Shown here piece after piece: positions 41,165 through 51,395 of a stretch of 64,000 nucleotides of DNA. Numbering within the stretch: the stretch's first letter is position 1; each line of letters begins with the position of its first letter. Below the pieces are notes generated by a model. It was not told the DNA's origin and ran no database searches. It saw only the letters and a list, made by a program, of their open reading frames with translations. A program made the position numbers and the translations under genes. Location of the stretch: assembly GCF_003634275.1 (NCBI RefSeq), contig NZ_RBWY01000001.1, positions 415,713 to 479,712 on the forward strand, given 5' to 3'. This stretch comes from Orbus hercynius. GTDB lineage: Bacteria; Pseudomonadota; Gammaproteobacteria; Enterobacterales; Orbaceae.

Positions 41165-41180
41165 TTTGTCTACAGACAAA
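41165..41180. promoter_or_regulatory. Palindromic operator candidate upstream of acrAB
   Basis: TTTGTCT-AC-AGACAAA, a perfect 7-bp inverted repeat with a two-base centre, lies 42-57 bp upstream of the acrA ATG. That is a fitting place for a TetR-type repressor site, but no regulator gene is adjacent. The rest of 41124-41480 is AT-rich and holds no gene that I can see. Confidence 0.45.
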
Positions 41181-41480
41181 ATAAATACGTTTTCCTAGCA
41201 AATGGTCTTAATTCTACCTAAATTTAACGTGGAATGTAAGTAATAATCACTGTAATAGCTCTTAGTAACAAAATAAATAGTTCTGTCACTAGTGAATTTT
41301 ATGCTATTTTAAATGAAGTAACTGAGTGGTTTTTTTTATTTAATATATGGATTTAGGTATTAGATAAGTGAAATAAAGTCTATTTTATAAAATGTCTTAG
41401 ACCAATTTTCAAGTTACTTGAGTATTGATATTTAAATACAGTAATATAGTCATTATTAAATGAATACAGAGATGGGTATT

Positions 41481-42359
41481 ATGGATAACTTACGTATTGT
41501 GCTGATTATTATTGCCTCTTTAGTGATAATCGCCTTATTAATACATGGTTTTTGGATTAATAAAAAAGAACGCTCCTCTCTTTTTGATGCATCAAAAGCG
41601 CGAAAAGTAGGGAAAGGTTCAGAAGCAAGGCAAAATGATCAACAACATGATAGCTTTTTAGACAGTGTGAGTGAGGCTCAAGTTATTAGCGGTAAAAATA
41701 CAAGTGCTAATGTGCATCATACTACGATGAAAGCGGTTGCTGATGAAAATATTGAGATAAAACCAATTCAGCGTGATTTTTTTATCGAAGAAGAGCCAAT
41801 ATACACAGCTAATGATAAACAACAAGGCGCTGAACTCATTAAGACTAAGCCGCTGGCTGATAATAACCCAGTTGCAAAAATCGATGAACATACTCTTGCA
41901 GCCAATACAAATACTGTTGAAGAGAATACGGCGTTATCATCACCCAAAAACGATGTAATAATTCTGCACGTCATTGGATTAAATGATGAAAAAATAAAAG
42001 GTGATCTACTATTAAGTAGTATTATTCAAGCTGGATTCCAATTTGGAGAGATGCAAATTTTTCATCGTCATTTAGATCCTGCTGGAAATGGCCCAGTGTT
42101 ATTTAGTTTAGCCAACATGGTTAAACCCGGCACGCTTGATCCTGAAACAATGCATGAATTTGTAACTCAGGGCATTTCATTATTTATGATGATTCCTTCT
42201 TATGGCAATAGTGCTCAAAACTTTAAACTGATGTTGCAATCTGCACAAAGAATTGCAGATGACGTCAATGGCGTTGTGTTGGATGATGAGCATCATATGC
42301 TTACACCGCAAAAGATAGATAGTTATAAAACGCGAATTAAAAATGTTACTACAGAATAA
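41481..42359 (+). CDS. zipA: Cell division protein ZipA
   Basis: Tethers FtsZ to the inner membrane at the division site. The 292-residue protein has a short N-terminus, one membrane segment (residues about 4-24, [20 protein letters not shown]), then a charged linker region. It ends in the FtsZ-binding domain ([26 protein letters not shown] through [17 protein letters not shown]). The start [10 protein letters not shown] aligns with E. coli MMQDLRLILII, so I chose 41481 over the ATGs at 41460 and 41472. The linker is shorter than in E. coli and not markedly Pro/Gln-rich. ligA follows 54 bp later, the conserved order. Confidence 0.93.
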   Translation: MDNLRIVLIIIASLVIIALLIHGFWINKKERSSLFDASKARKVGKGSEARQNDQQHDSFLDSVSEAQVISGKNTSANVHHTTMKAVADENIEIKPIQRDFFIEEEPIYTANDKQQGAELIKTKPLADNNPVAKIDEHTLAANTNTVEENTALSSPKNDVIILHVIGLNDEKIKGDLLLSSIIQAGFQFGEMQIFHRHLDPAGNGPVLFSLANMVKPGTLDPETMHEFVTQGISLFMMIPSYGNSAQNFKLMLQSAQRIADDVNGVVLDDEHHMLTPQKIDSYKTRIKNVTTE

Positions 42360-42401
42360 GTGATGAAATCGATTCGATATTGATGATATTAAAGACGATA
42401 A

Positions 42402-44462
<2,061 letters not shown>

Positions 44463-44472
44463 GGAGTAAGTT

Positions 44473-44994
44473 ATGCCATTACTAGATAGTTTTAAAGTTG
44501 ATCACACCAAGATGAAGGCCCCTTTTGTACGTGTAGCGAAAATGATGCAAACACCCAAAGGGGATGCTATTACTGTATATGATTTGCGTTTTACCGCCCC
44601 AAATAAAATCGTCTTACCTGAGAAAGGAATGCATACTGTTGAGCATTTGTTTGCCGGATTTTTACGAACCCATCTTAATGGGCAAGACGTCGAAATTATT
44701 GATATTTCGCCTATGGGATGCCGTACTGGATTTTATATGAGTGTTATTGGGCAACCTGATGAATCACAAGTTGCGAGCAGTTGGCTTGAATCAATGAAAG
44801 ATATTATGCAAGTCTCGTCGCAAGATGAAATTCCTGAACTGAATGAGTATCAATGTGGATCTTATAAAATGCACTCACTTGGTGAAGCAAAATTAATTGC
44901 AACTAAGATAATTGAATCCGGTATTGGTGTTTGTCTTAATTGTGATATTGCTTTAACAGATCAACAGATTGCAGAAATTAATAACCAAAAATAG
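44473..44994 (+). CDS. luxS: S-ribosylhomocysteine lyase LuxS
   Basis: Cleaves S-ribosylhomocysteine to homocysteine and the precursor of autoinducer-2. The 173-residue protein has the metal ligands His54 and His58 in HTVEH, the catalytic Cys83 in PMGCRTGFY, and the third ligand cysteine in [15 protein letters not shown] precedes the ATG. It detoxifies the methyl-cycle by-product and may support interspecies signalling. The mtn gene that supplies its substrate is not in the window. A small tautomerase gene follows 10 bp later. Confidence 0.97.
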   Translation: MPLLDSFKVDHTKMKAPFVRVAKMMQTPKGDAITVYDLRFTAPNKIVLPEKGMHTVEHLFAGFLRTHLNGQDVEIIDISPMGCRTGFYMSVIGQPDESQVASSWLESMKDIMQVSSQDEIPELNEYQCGSYKMHSLGEAKLIATKIIESGIGVCLNCDIALTDQQIAEINNQK

Positions 44995-45004
44995 GGAGAA
45001 TCGT

Positions 45005-45190
45005 ATGCCAAATGTCGTGATTGATTTTTTAGAAGGACGAACGGTAGAACAAAAACGAGAGATGGTAAAGCGTGTTACGCAAGCTATTTCAGAAACGCTT
45101 AATTGTAAGCCTGATGCCGTTCAAATTATAATGCATGAAATCTCAACCGAGCAAATCGCTCATGGCGGCATCTTACGCTGCGATAAATAA
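45005..45190 (+). CDS. 4-oxalocrotonate tautomerase-like small enzyme
   Basis: A 61-residue member of the tautomerase superfamily. After removal of Met the N-terminal Pro is the expected general base (MPNVVIDFLEGRTVEQKREM), and FLEGRT and the IxMHE-like segment match 4-oxalocrotonate tautomerases. The ATG at 45005 has GGGAGA upstream; the frame runs on into luxS but that part is not coding. No aromatic degradation genes are nearby, so the physiological substrate is unknown. Tight spacing suggests transcription with luxS. Confidence 0.88.
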   Translation: MPNVVIDFLEGRTVEQKREMVKRVTQAISETLNCKPDAVQIIMHEISTEQIAHGGILRCDK

Positions 45191-45201
45191 TTATTCATGT
45201 T

Positions 45202-45243
45202 ATTGAACTAAATAGATACTATGTCGGTTTAGTTCAATTTTCT
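45202..45243 (+). terminator. Terminator after luxS-tautomerase
   Basis: ATTGAACTAAA (45202-45212) pairs perfectly with TTTAGTTCAAT (45228-45238), 15-base loop, followed by a T-rich run. Confidence 0.7.
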
Positions 45244-45405
45244 CATTTTAGTATTAAAGTCTAGAGTCATTGTATTTGTCTGTTTTTTCTTCTCGTTTTG
45301 CCATTATTATCTAACGATTTGATTTATCATTTGTACCAATAGCGGCATTAGATTTTTAGCCATTCGCCGTTTTAATTTTCACATTATGATATTAAGAGGT
45401 TAAAA

Positions 45406-45948
45406 ATGTTTAAAATGATTAAAACTTTATGGAAGAGGCTACTATCAAAGTTAATATTAACTCGCGTAAGTGTACCTAGAGGTATTAAACCAATTAGTCA
45501 TTTTCAGCCAGAACAGTATTTGGGCAAATGGTATGAAATAGCGCGATTAGATAACCGTTTTGAGCAGGGATTAATTAATGTTTATGCGCATTATAGCTAT
45601 CGAGATGACAACGGTCTAAAAGTCATTAATCGAGGTTATAATAAGCAAAAAGATCAATGGCAAGAAAGCATCGGCAAAGCGTATTTTCTTGATACTCCCA
45701 ATATTGCCGCTTTAAAAGTATCATTTTTTGGCCCCTTTTATGGCGGATATCATGTGGTTAAAATTGATCCCAATTATCAAGTGGCATTAGTCGTTGGATC
45801 AACAAATCGATATTTATGGATTTTAGCTAGAACGCCTAGCATTAGCGATAAAATAAAAACTGAGTATATACAGATGGCAAAATCACTGGGATTTGATATA
45901 TCAAAACTCAATTTTGACATCCAAACTAATGAGCACAGAGCAAAATAG
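45406..45948 (+). CDS. blc: Lipocalin of the Blc family, no lipobox
   Basis: Beta-barrel protein that binds lipophilic ligands, in E. coli lysophospholipids at the outer membrane. The 180-residue protein matches Blc from PRGIKPISHF onward: the GKWYEIARLDNRFEQGL lipocalin signature, VINRGYN, GKAYF, LKVSFFGPFYGGYHV and YLWILARTP. Unlike E. coli Blc, the N-terminal 25 residues are basic and amphipathic (FKMIKTLWKRLLSKLILTR) and contain no cysteine. It therefore cannot be a lipoprotein by the usual route and may stay in the cytoplasm or bind the membrane peripherally. Confidence 0.9.
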   Translation: MFKMIKTLWKRLLSKLILTRVSVPRGIKPISHFQPEQYLGKWYEIARLDNRFEQGLINVYAHYSYRDDNGLKVINRGYNKQKDQWQESIGKAYFLDTPNIAALKVSFFGPFYGGYHVVKIDPNYQVALVVGSTNRYLWILARTPSISDKIKTEYIQMAKSLGFDISKLNFDIQTNEHRAK

Positions 45949-45973
45949 TTTAATGAGCGATTACATAAAAAAA

Positions 45974-46004
45974 AATAAAGCCAATATTTCATATTGGCTT
46001 TATT
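45974..46004 (-). terminator. Terminator after yggL
   Basis: Fourteen-bp stem (45974-45987 with 45991-46004), three-base loop. On the minus strand it is followed by a run of T (complement of the A run before 45974), so it mainly serves yggL; it also ends the blc side. Confidence 0.82.
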
Positions 46005-46028
46005 GGACAATCGGTAAGTTAAATACAC

Positions 46029-46364
46029 TTAAAAAACTAACTCATCCCACCAAATATCAACAAGTTGGCTTGCTTTAACATCTTTAAGCCCGTGGTTGTT
46101 CAACCAATCGGTAACAATTTTACGGTGTTCTTCAGTGCAGTTACCGAGTTTTTGAGTGCAAACTAAACCTTGCCAGTTTAAGTAACCACTGCCTTCATAA
46201 GCAAGGCCGTTAGGAACAACAGCTTCGCGAATGAACTGATCAACTACATTATCTAGCGTTGCAGCATCGGTGCCTTCACTAAACGACCAACTCAATGTAA
46301 AGCCTAATTCTTTAAATTCTTCAATATGTAATTTTTTTTTCAAACGTCGACTACGATTAGCCAT
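46029..46364 (-). CDS. yggL: YggL-like ribosome-associated protein (DUF469)
   Basis: A 111-residue basic protein matching E. coli YggL (108): NRSRRLKKKLHIEEFKELGF, then SWSFSEGT, the NGLAYEGSGYLNWQGLVC block and the acidic end VDIWWDELVF. YggL binds the 50S subunit and is thought to help ribosome assembly. It follows the helicase gene rhlE by about 50 bp on the same strand, and RNA helicases of that class also act in ribosome maturation, so the pair may be functionally linked. Confidence 0.92.
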   Translation of the reverse strand: MANRSRRLKKKLHIEEFKELGFTLSWSFSEGTDAATLDNVVDQFIREAVVPNGLAYEGSGYLNWQGLVCTQKLGNCTEEHRKIVTDWLNNHGLKDVKASQLVDIWWDELVF

Positions 46365-46413
46365 AATAATATCCTTTTAAACTTGTTTTACTGCGAATCA
46401 TTCGATTAGTTTA

Positions 46414-47610
46414 TCACTTTTTGTTCGGCCGTTGATTGCTTTTTTTCACCGGCGTTGCTTTAATTGTTGGATTGACATCAAATCCCGGCGTTGTTAATTC
46501 AGGAATTTGCATTTTTACCAACTTTTCAATTGCTTTGAGTTGTGGTAATTCATCGATACAGACAAGTGATATTGCCTGACCTTTGTTTTGTGCGCGACCA
46601 GTACGACCAATGCGATGAACATAATCTTCAGCAACTTGCGGTAAATCATAATTGACCACATAAGGTAATAATTCAATATCCAAGCCACGCGCGGCAATAT
46701 CGGTTGCAACCAACACACGTATTTGACCACTTTTAAAGTCAGCTAATGCTTTGGTTCTAGCGCCTTGGCTCTTATTTCCATGAATTGCCGCTGATTTAAT
46801 ACCATCTTTCGTCAATTGTTCAGCCAAATGATTAGCACCATATTTGGTGCGGGTAAAAATTAGCACTTGTTGCCATTGATTTTTGCCAATCAGATAAGAC
46901 ACCAGTTCACGTTTGCGGCTCTTGTCGACGCGGTGGACATATTGCGTGATTTGTTCAGCGGTACTGTTCTCTTTGGCAACGGCGATAGACTCTGGCGATT
47001 GCAGTATTGATTGTGATAATTTTTTTATTTCATCAGAAAAGGTCGCCGAAAACATTAAATTTTGACGTTTTTTGGGTAATTTAGTAATTACTCGTTTGAT
47101 ATCGTGGATAAATCCCATATCTAACATACGATCTGCTTCATCCAACACAAAAATCTTAATGGTGGACAGATCGACAGCATTTTTTTGAACTAAATCCAGT
47201 AATCGACCAGGGGTTGCAACCAAAATATCCACGCCACCGCGTAATTTCATCATCTGAGGATTAATACTTACCCCGCCGAATACTACTAATGAGCGAATCG
47301 GTAAATAGCGACTATAATCGCGAATATTATCACCGATTTGCGCCGCAAGCTCACGCGTTGGAGCTAGAATTAAGGCATAAAGCGGGCGTTTGCCTTTTTT
47401 ATCTTCCGCCTGTGATTCAGCTAATTTTTGTAAAATAGGAAGGCTAAAACCAGCTGTTTTTCCTGTACCAGTTTGTGCGCTGGCAATCAGATCTTTACCT
47501 GATAATACAATAGGAATTGCTTGTTGTTGGATTGGTGTCGGTGTGGTGTATTTTTGTTCTTCAATAGCTTGCAAAATCTCGGTATTTAAACCAAGAGAAT
47601 CAAATGACAT
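46414..47610 (-). CDS. rhlE: ATP-dependent RNA helicase RhlE
   Basis: DEAD-box helicase acting in ribosome assembly and RNA turnover. The 398-residue protein has the Q motif ([10 protein letters not shown]), Walker A (AQTGTGKT), [35 protein letters not shown] and HRIGRTGRA. The sequence tracks E. coli RhlE (454) through the core. The Arg/Gly-rich C-terminal tail of E. coli is nearly absent here, ending in a short lysine-rich stretch ([10 protein letters not shown]). It is distinct from the DeaD-type helicase at 10282. Confidence 0.93.
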   Translation of the reverse strand: MSFDSLGLNTEILQAIEEQKYTTPTPIQQQAIPIVLSGKDLIASAQTGTGKTAGFSLPILQKLAESQAEDKKGKRPLYALILAPTRELAAQIGDNIRDYSRYLPIRSLVVFGGVSINPQMMKLRGGVDILVATPGRLLDLVQKNAVDLSTIKIFVLDEADRMLDMGFIHDIKRVITKLPKKRQNLMFSATFSDEIKKLSQSILQSPESIAVAKENSTAEQITQYVHRVDKSRKRELVSYLIGKNQWQQVLIFTRTKYGANHLAEQLTKDGIKSAAIHGNKSQGARTKALADFKSGQIRVLVATDIAARGLDIELLPYVVNYDLPQVAEDYVHRIGRTGRAQNKGQAISLVCIDELPQLKAIEKLVKMQIPELTTPGFDVNPTIKATPVKKSNQRPNKK

Positions 47611-47924
47611 GAAATTATCCCTGATAAATCTAAAAAATGAATGTGCTTATAGTGATTATAGACTATTTCAATATAAATTACTTGAATATTTAAATTTATT
47701 CACTTTTTTCAGTCTATCACCATATTTTAGAAGATAATTTGACTAAAAATCGTTACTTCATTGAAGTAATGAACGGTAAAATTGATCAGCACACCATTAC
47801 GTATCGTATATTGCCGTTATGCTAAATCGAAATAAAGTTCTAGTGGTCTTTACTACAAGTTATCGCCTTCGTGAAATAAGTTGATTATAATAGCGTAAAT
47901 AGATTATTAATTTTGAATTAAGTG
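47611..47924. other. Divergent intergenic region, 314 bp
   Basis: AT-rich DNA between rhlE and azlC. I see no gene, terminator or clear promoter in it. Confidence 0.4.
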
Positions 47925-48620
47925 ATGAGTTTAACCTTCAAAAATGGTGTTGTGGACTGTATTCCAACGTTACTGGGCTATATTGGTATTGGCATTGCAG
48001 CAGGAGTGATTGGTAAGGCGGCCAATTTGAGTATTTTAGAAGTCACCTTGCTGGCTGTGATAGTGTATGCCGGTGCAGCACAATTTATTATCGCTGGGCT
48101 TATGGTGATAAGTACCCCCATTTCCGCGATTATTTTTACCGTCTTTTTAATCAATTCTCGCCACTTTTTAATGAGTATGGCAACGGCGCCTTATTTTAAG
48201 CAATATCCATTCTGGAATAATATTGGTATTGGCAGCTTATTAACCGATGAAACTTTCGCCGTGACGATGACGTCGATTGCCAAAAAAGTTTCCGTTACGG
48301 CCCCTTGGATGCACGGGCTTAACCTTACCGCTTATATTGCCTGGATTTTTGCTTGTTTTATTGGCGCAGTGATCGGTAATTGGTTACCCGATCCAAGGCA
48401 ATTTGGTCTGGATTATGCCTTAGTTGCTATGTTTATCGGTTTGCTTTATTTGCAATTGATTAATGATAAAAGCAAAACCAAAAAACAGATGATCTATGTC
48501 ATGCTAACTGTCGCAATTGTATTAATTTTATTAACAAAATGGGTATCAGCAGAGCTCGCTATACTTGTTTCAACGTTACTGGGTTGTTTATTTGGAGTTC
48601 TATTAGAAAAATGGAAATAA
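47925..48620 (+). CDS. azlC: AzlC-family amino acid exporter subunit
   Basis: Large subunit of a branched-chain amino acid exporter (LIV-E/AzlCD family; YgaZ in E. coli exports valine with YgaH). The 231-residue membrane protein shows GYIGIGIAAGVIGKAA, VYAGAAQFI and INSRHFLMSMA, family hallmarks in the first half, then several membrane spans. The ATG at 47925 follows an in-frame GTG at 47922; ribosome site signals are weak for both. Its end overlaps azlD by 10 bp. Confidence 0.9.
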   Translation: MSLTFKNGVVDCIPTLLGYIGIGIAAGVIGKAANLSILEVTLLAVIVYAGAAQFIIAGLMVISTPISAIIFTVFLINSRHFLMSMATAPYFKQYPFWNNIGIGSLLTDETFAVTMTSIAKKVSVTAPWMHGLNLTAYIAWIFACFIGAVIGNWLPDPRQFGLDYALVAMFIGLLYLQLINDKSKTKKQMIYVMLTVAIVLILLTKWVSAELAILVSTLLGCLFGVLLEKWK

Positions 48621-48937
48621 CGTTATATAGTTTAGGGGTTATTTTAGGATGTGGTGTGGTGACGTGGTTGCCTCGCGTTATTCCGTTCATGTTAATACGC
48701 AAAATCAATATCCCTGAGGTTGTACTACGTTTTTTATCTTATGTGCCGCTGTGCATTTTGACCGCTTTATTGGTGCAAAATTTATTGCTGGTGCAAGAAG
48801 GTCAGTTACCTAAAATAAATAGCGAATATTGGTATGCTTCCTGTCCAACCGTATTGGCCGCTATCTTGACTAAAAATCTAATGTGGATCGTGATTGTTGG
48901 TATTGTATCCATGTCACTCGTACGTTATTTTGCTTAA
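48611..48937 (+). CDS. azlD: AzlD-family amino acid exporter subunit
   Basis: Small partner of AzlC. The 108-residue protein has about three or four membrane segments and the family features TWLPRVIPF near the N-terminus and LSYVPLCILTALL. It starts inside the last codons of azlC (10-bp overlap), a sign of translational coupling and of a two-subunit exporter. The frame extends upstream but that stretch is the azlC sequence in another frame. Confidence 0.9.
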   Translation: MEITLYSLGVILGCGVVTWLPRVIPFMLIRKINIPEVVLRFLSYVPLCILTALLVQNLLLVQEGQLPKINSEYWYASCPTVLAAILTKNLMWIVIVGIVSMSLVRYFA

Positions 48938-49132
48938 TTGAAAATGATTTTGGTGCGTTGTACCTTAACGGTGATAACTAAAGACTTATAACGTCAATCT
49001 TATAATCATTTTTATTAATGGCATTGTTATTATGAAAACTTATTATTTTGTATGCATTATTTTAGTGCTATATTTTCACTAAACTAGGTAGATTAGTAAA
49101 CATGAGATTATTACCAATAATAAGGATAGATT

Positions 49133-50482
49133 ATGAGTCATTATTCATCAGTTGATCAATTCATTAGCGCTTTACAAAAGCGCGATCCCAATCAGCCAGA
49201 GTTCTTGCAAGCGGTTCGTGAAGTATTAACATCATTATGGCCTTTTTTAGAAAAAAATCCGCAGTATACCCAACACGGTTTGCTTGAACGTATCACGGAG
49301 CCTGAACGCGTTATTCAGTTCCGTGTAACTTGGGTTGATGATAAAGGTCATGTGCAAGTTAATCGCGCTTGGCGAGTCCAATTTAATTCAGCAATTGGTC
49401 CATTTAAAGGTGGCATGCGTTTTCACCCGTCAGTCAATTTATCGATTCTTAAGTTTCTTGGTTTTGAGCAAACATTTAAAAACGCATTAACAACACTGCC
49501 AATGGGCGGTGGTAAAGGCGGCAGCGATTTTGATCCAAAAGGTAAAAGTCAAGGCGAAGTGATGCGTTTTTGCCAGGCATTAGTCACTGAATTGTATCGT
49601 CATATTGGCCCAGATACTGACGTACCAGCGGGTGATATTGGCGTGGGGGGACGTGAAGTTGGCTTTATGGCCGGTATGATGAAAAAACTCACCAATAATG
49701 CGTCTTGTGTGTTTACCGGTAAAGGACTCTCTTTTGGTGGTAGTTTAATCCGCCCAGAAGCGACGGGGTACGGGCTGGTGTACTTTGTTGAAGCGATGCT
49801 TAAACAGCAAGGTAAAACATTTGAGGGTTTAAGAGTCGCGGTTTCTGGCTCGGGTAATGTTGCGCAATATGCGATTGAAAAGTGTATGCAATTAGGCGCA
49901 AAAGTTATTACGATTTCTGATTCGGCCGGTTCGGTAGTTGATGAAGCCGGATTTACACCAGAGAAATTAGCGCGCTTGATGCAGATTAAAAATACTGAAT
50001 ATGGCCGCGTTGAACAATACGCTAATGAATTTGGTTTGGTATTTCATCAAGGTAAAAAACCATGGCACGTCAAAGTGGACGTGGCATTACCGTGTGCAAC
50101 ACAAAATGAACTCACCCTTGATGAGGCAAAAATGCTGATTGGTAACGGGGTGATTGCGATTGGTGAGGGCGCGAATATGCCAACAACGATAGAGGCAACA
50201 AAAGCGTTTATTGAGGCTAATGTACTGTTTGCACCAGGTAAAGCGGCTAATGCAGGTGGCGTTGCCACATCTGGTCTAGAAATGGCACAAAATTCGGCAA
50301 GAATGTCGTGGAGCGCAGAAGATGTTGACCGGGAGTTACGCAAAATTATGCTAGAGATTCACGCATCATGTGTTAAATATGGTGAACATGGTGATGGTCA
50401 AGTGGTGAATTACGTAGATGGTGCTAATATTGCCGGTTTTGTTAAAGTCGCGGATGCGATGTTAGGACAAGGCATACTTTAA
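49133..50482 (+). CDS. gdhA: NADP-type glutamate dehydrogenase GdhA
   Basis: Aminates 2-oxoglutarate to glutamate with NADPH. The 449-residue hexameric-type enzyme matches E. coli GdhA (447): GPFKGGMRFHPSVN, the catalytic-lysine region PMGGGKGGSDFDPKG, PAGDIGVGGREVGFM, TGKGLSFGGSLIRPEATGYG and the cofactor motif SGSGNVAQYA. Together with the isocitrate dehydrogenase at 3972 it forms a path from citrate to glutamate. It appears to be a single gene with a strong terminator. Confidence 0.96.
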   Translation: MSHYSSVDQFISALQKRDPNQPEFLQAVREVLTSLWPFLEKNPQYTQHGLLERITEPERVIQFRVTWVDDKGHVQVNRAWRVQFNSAIGPFKGGMRFHPSVNLSILKFLGFEQTFKNALTTLPMGGGKGGSDFDPKGKSQGEVMRFCQALVTELYRHIGPDTDVPAGDIGVGGREVGFMAGMMKKLTNNASCVFTGKGLSFGGSLIRPEATGYGLVYFVEAMLKQQGKTFEGLRVAVSGSGNVAQYAIEKCMQLGAKVITISDSAGSVVDEAGFTPEKLARLMQIKNTEYGRVEQYANEFGLVFHQGKKPWHVKVDVALPCATQNELTLDEAKMLIGNGVIAIGEGANMPTTIEATKAFIEANVLFAPGKAANAGGVATSGLEMAQNSARMSWSAEDVDRELRKIMLEIHASCVKYGEHGDGQVVNYVDGANIAGFVKVADAMLGQGIL

Positions 50483-50496
50483 ATTATCATCTCAAT

Positions 50497-50525
50497 AAAA
50501 AAACCACCGAATAGGTGGTTTTTTT
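50497..50525. terminator. Bidirectional terminator between gdhA and hemY
   Basis: AAAAAAACCACC (50497-50508) pairs with GGTGGTTTTTTT (50514-50525), loop GAATA. Confidence 0.9.
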
Positions 50526-50542
50526 ACAATGTGATACTTATC

Positions 50543-51385
50543 TTAGCGTTTTAATAAATTATCTTGATAGATTTCAATCGTATCTTGATAAATTCTATTT
50601 TGTTTGATGATTTTCGGCTGAGCTTGCCACCATTTCATCATCTGATCGATACCTTCATTATCTGCAAGCTGTTTGATGCGACCAATATAAGCGACATTTT
50701 TAAAACGGTCTAACTGTGTTTCATCAAAAGCAGCAGATTTATACATGGTCGGAAGAATCTCAATAATTGCTTGATAATTTTTCGTTTCATAATAAAGGTG
50801 ATCCGCCAGGCGTAATACTTCAGCATTACGCGGCATCTCTTCGAGTAATTTTTCGACAGCAAGGTTAGCAAGCGGATATTGTTGGCTTTTAATATACAGT
50901 CTTAGTTGCACCAGTTTAAATGCAAAACGCTCTTTATCCTGACAAGTTTTTGCTGCTTCTTCTAAATGTTCTCTTGCTTCGTTAAATTGATTTTGATTAA
51001 TTTCAGCTTGTGCGGCTTGTAAATACGTTAACGTATTATTCGTCGCGCCTTTGGCACTTTTAGCGAGTAATTTTGACGCTTTTTTATAATCGCCTTCAAG
51101 CAAAGCGAGCTGAGCTTGTTCTAAACGTTTAAGTGATTTCTTCGGTGACTTTGAACGTAACCACTCGCCAAAAGAAGTTTTTGAGTAAAAGAGTTTTTTC
51201 AATAACCAATAAACGATATAAAGCAGTAAGAGCAACAGTGCTTGTGCCAAAATAAATGTCGTCAGGCTCATTTTGATACGATAACCGGATGTTTGAAAAA
51301 GGACAATACCTTGGTGGTTGGCCAGTATTGGGCCAATAATCATGCCGGCGACGAGCACCAGAAAAATAACCAAAATTCGTAACAT
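50543..51385 (-). CDS. hemY: HemY-like membrane protein, C-terminally short
   Basis: Inner membrane protein with TPR-like helices, of unclear role, always found at the end of enterobacterial hemCDXY operons; it is unrelated to protoporphyrinogen oxidase of the same name. The 280-residue product has two N-terminal membrane segments (about residues 3-21 and 42-64). A helical repeat domain follows (LEQAQLALLEGDYKKASKLLAKSA). E. coli HemY has about 398 residues, so roughly the last 110 (further TPRs) are missing. The stop is followed at once by a terminator, so there is no remnant downstream. It starts 10 bp after hemX. Confidence 0.9.
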   Translation of the reverse strand: MLRILVIFLVLVAGMIIGPILANHQGIVLFQTSGYRIKMSLTTFILAQALLLLLLYIVYWLLKKLFYSKTSFGEWLRSKSPKKSLKRLEQAQLALLEGDYKKASKLLAKSAKGATNNTLTYLQAAQAEINQNQFNEAREHLEEAAKTCQDKERFAFKLVQLRLYIKSQQYPLANLAVEKLLEEMPRNAEVLRLADHLYYETKNYQAIIEILPTMYKSAAFDETQLDRFKNVAYIGRIKQLADNEGIDQMMKWWQAQPKIIKQNRIYQDTIEIYQDNLLKR

Positions 51386-51395
51386 TATTTTTCTC

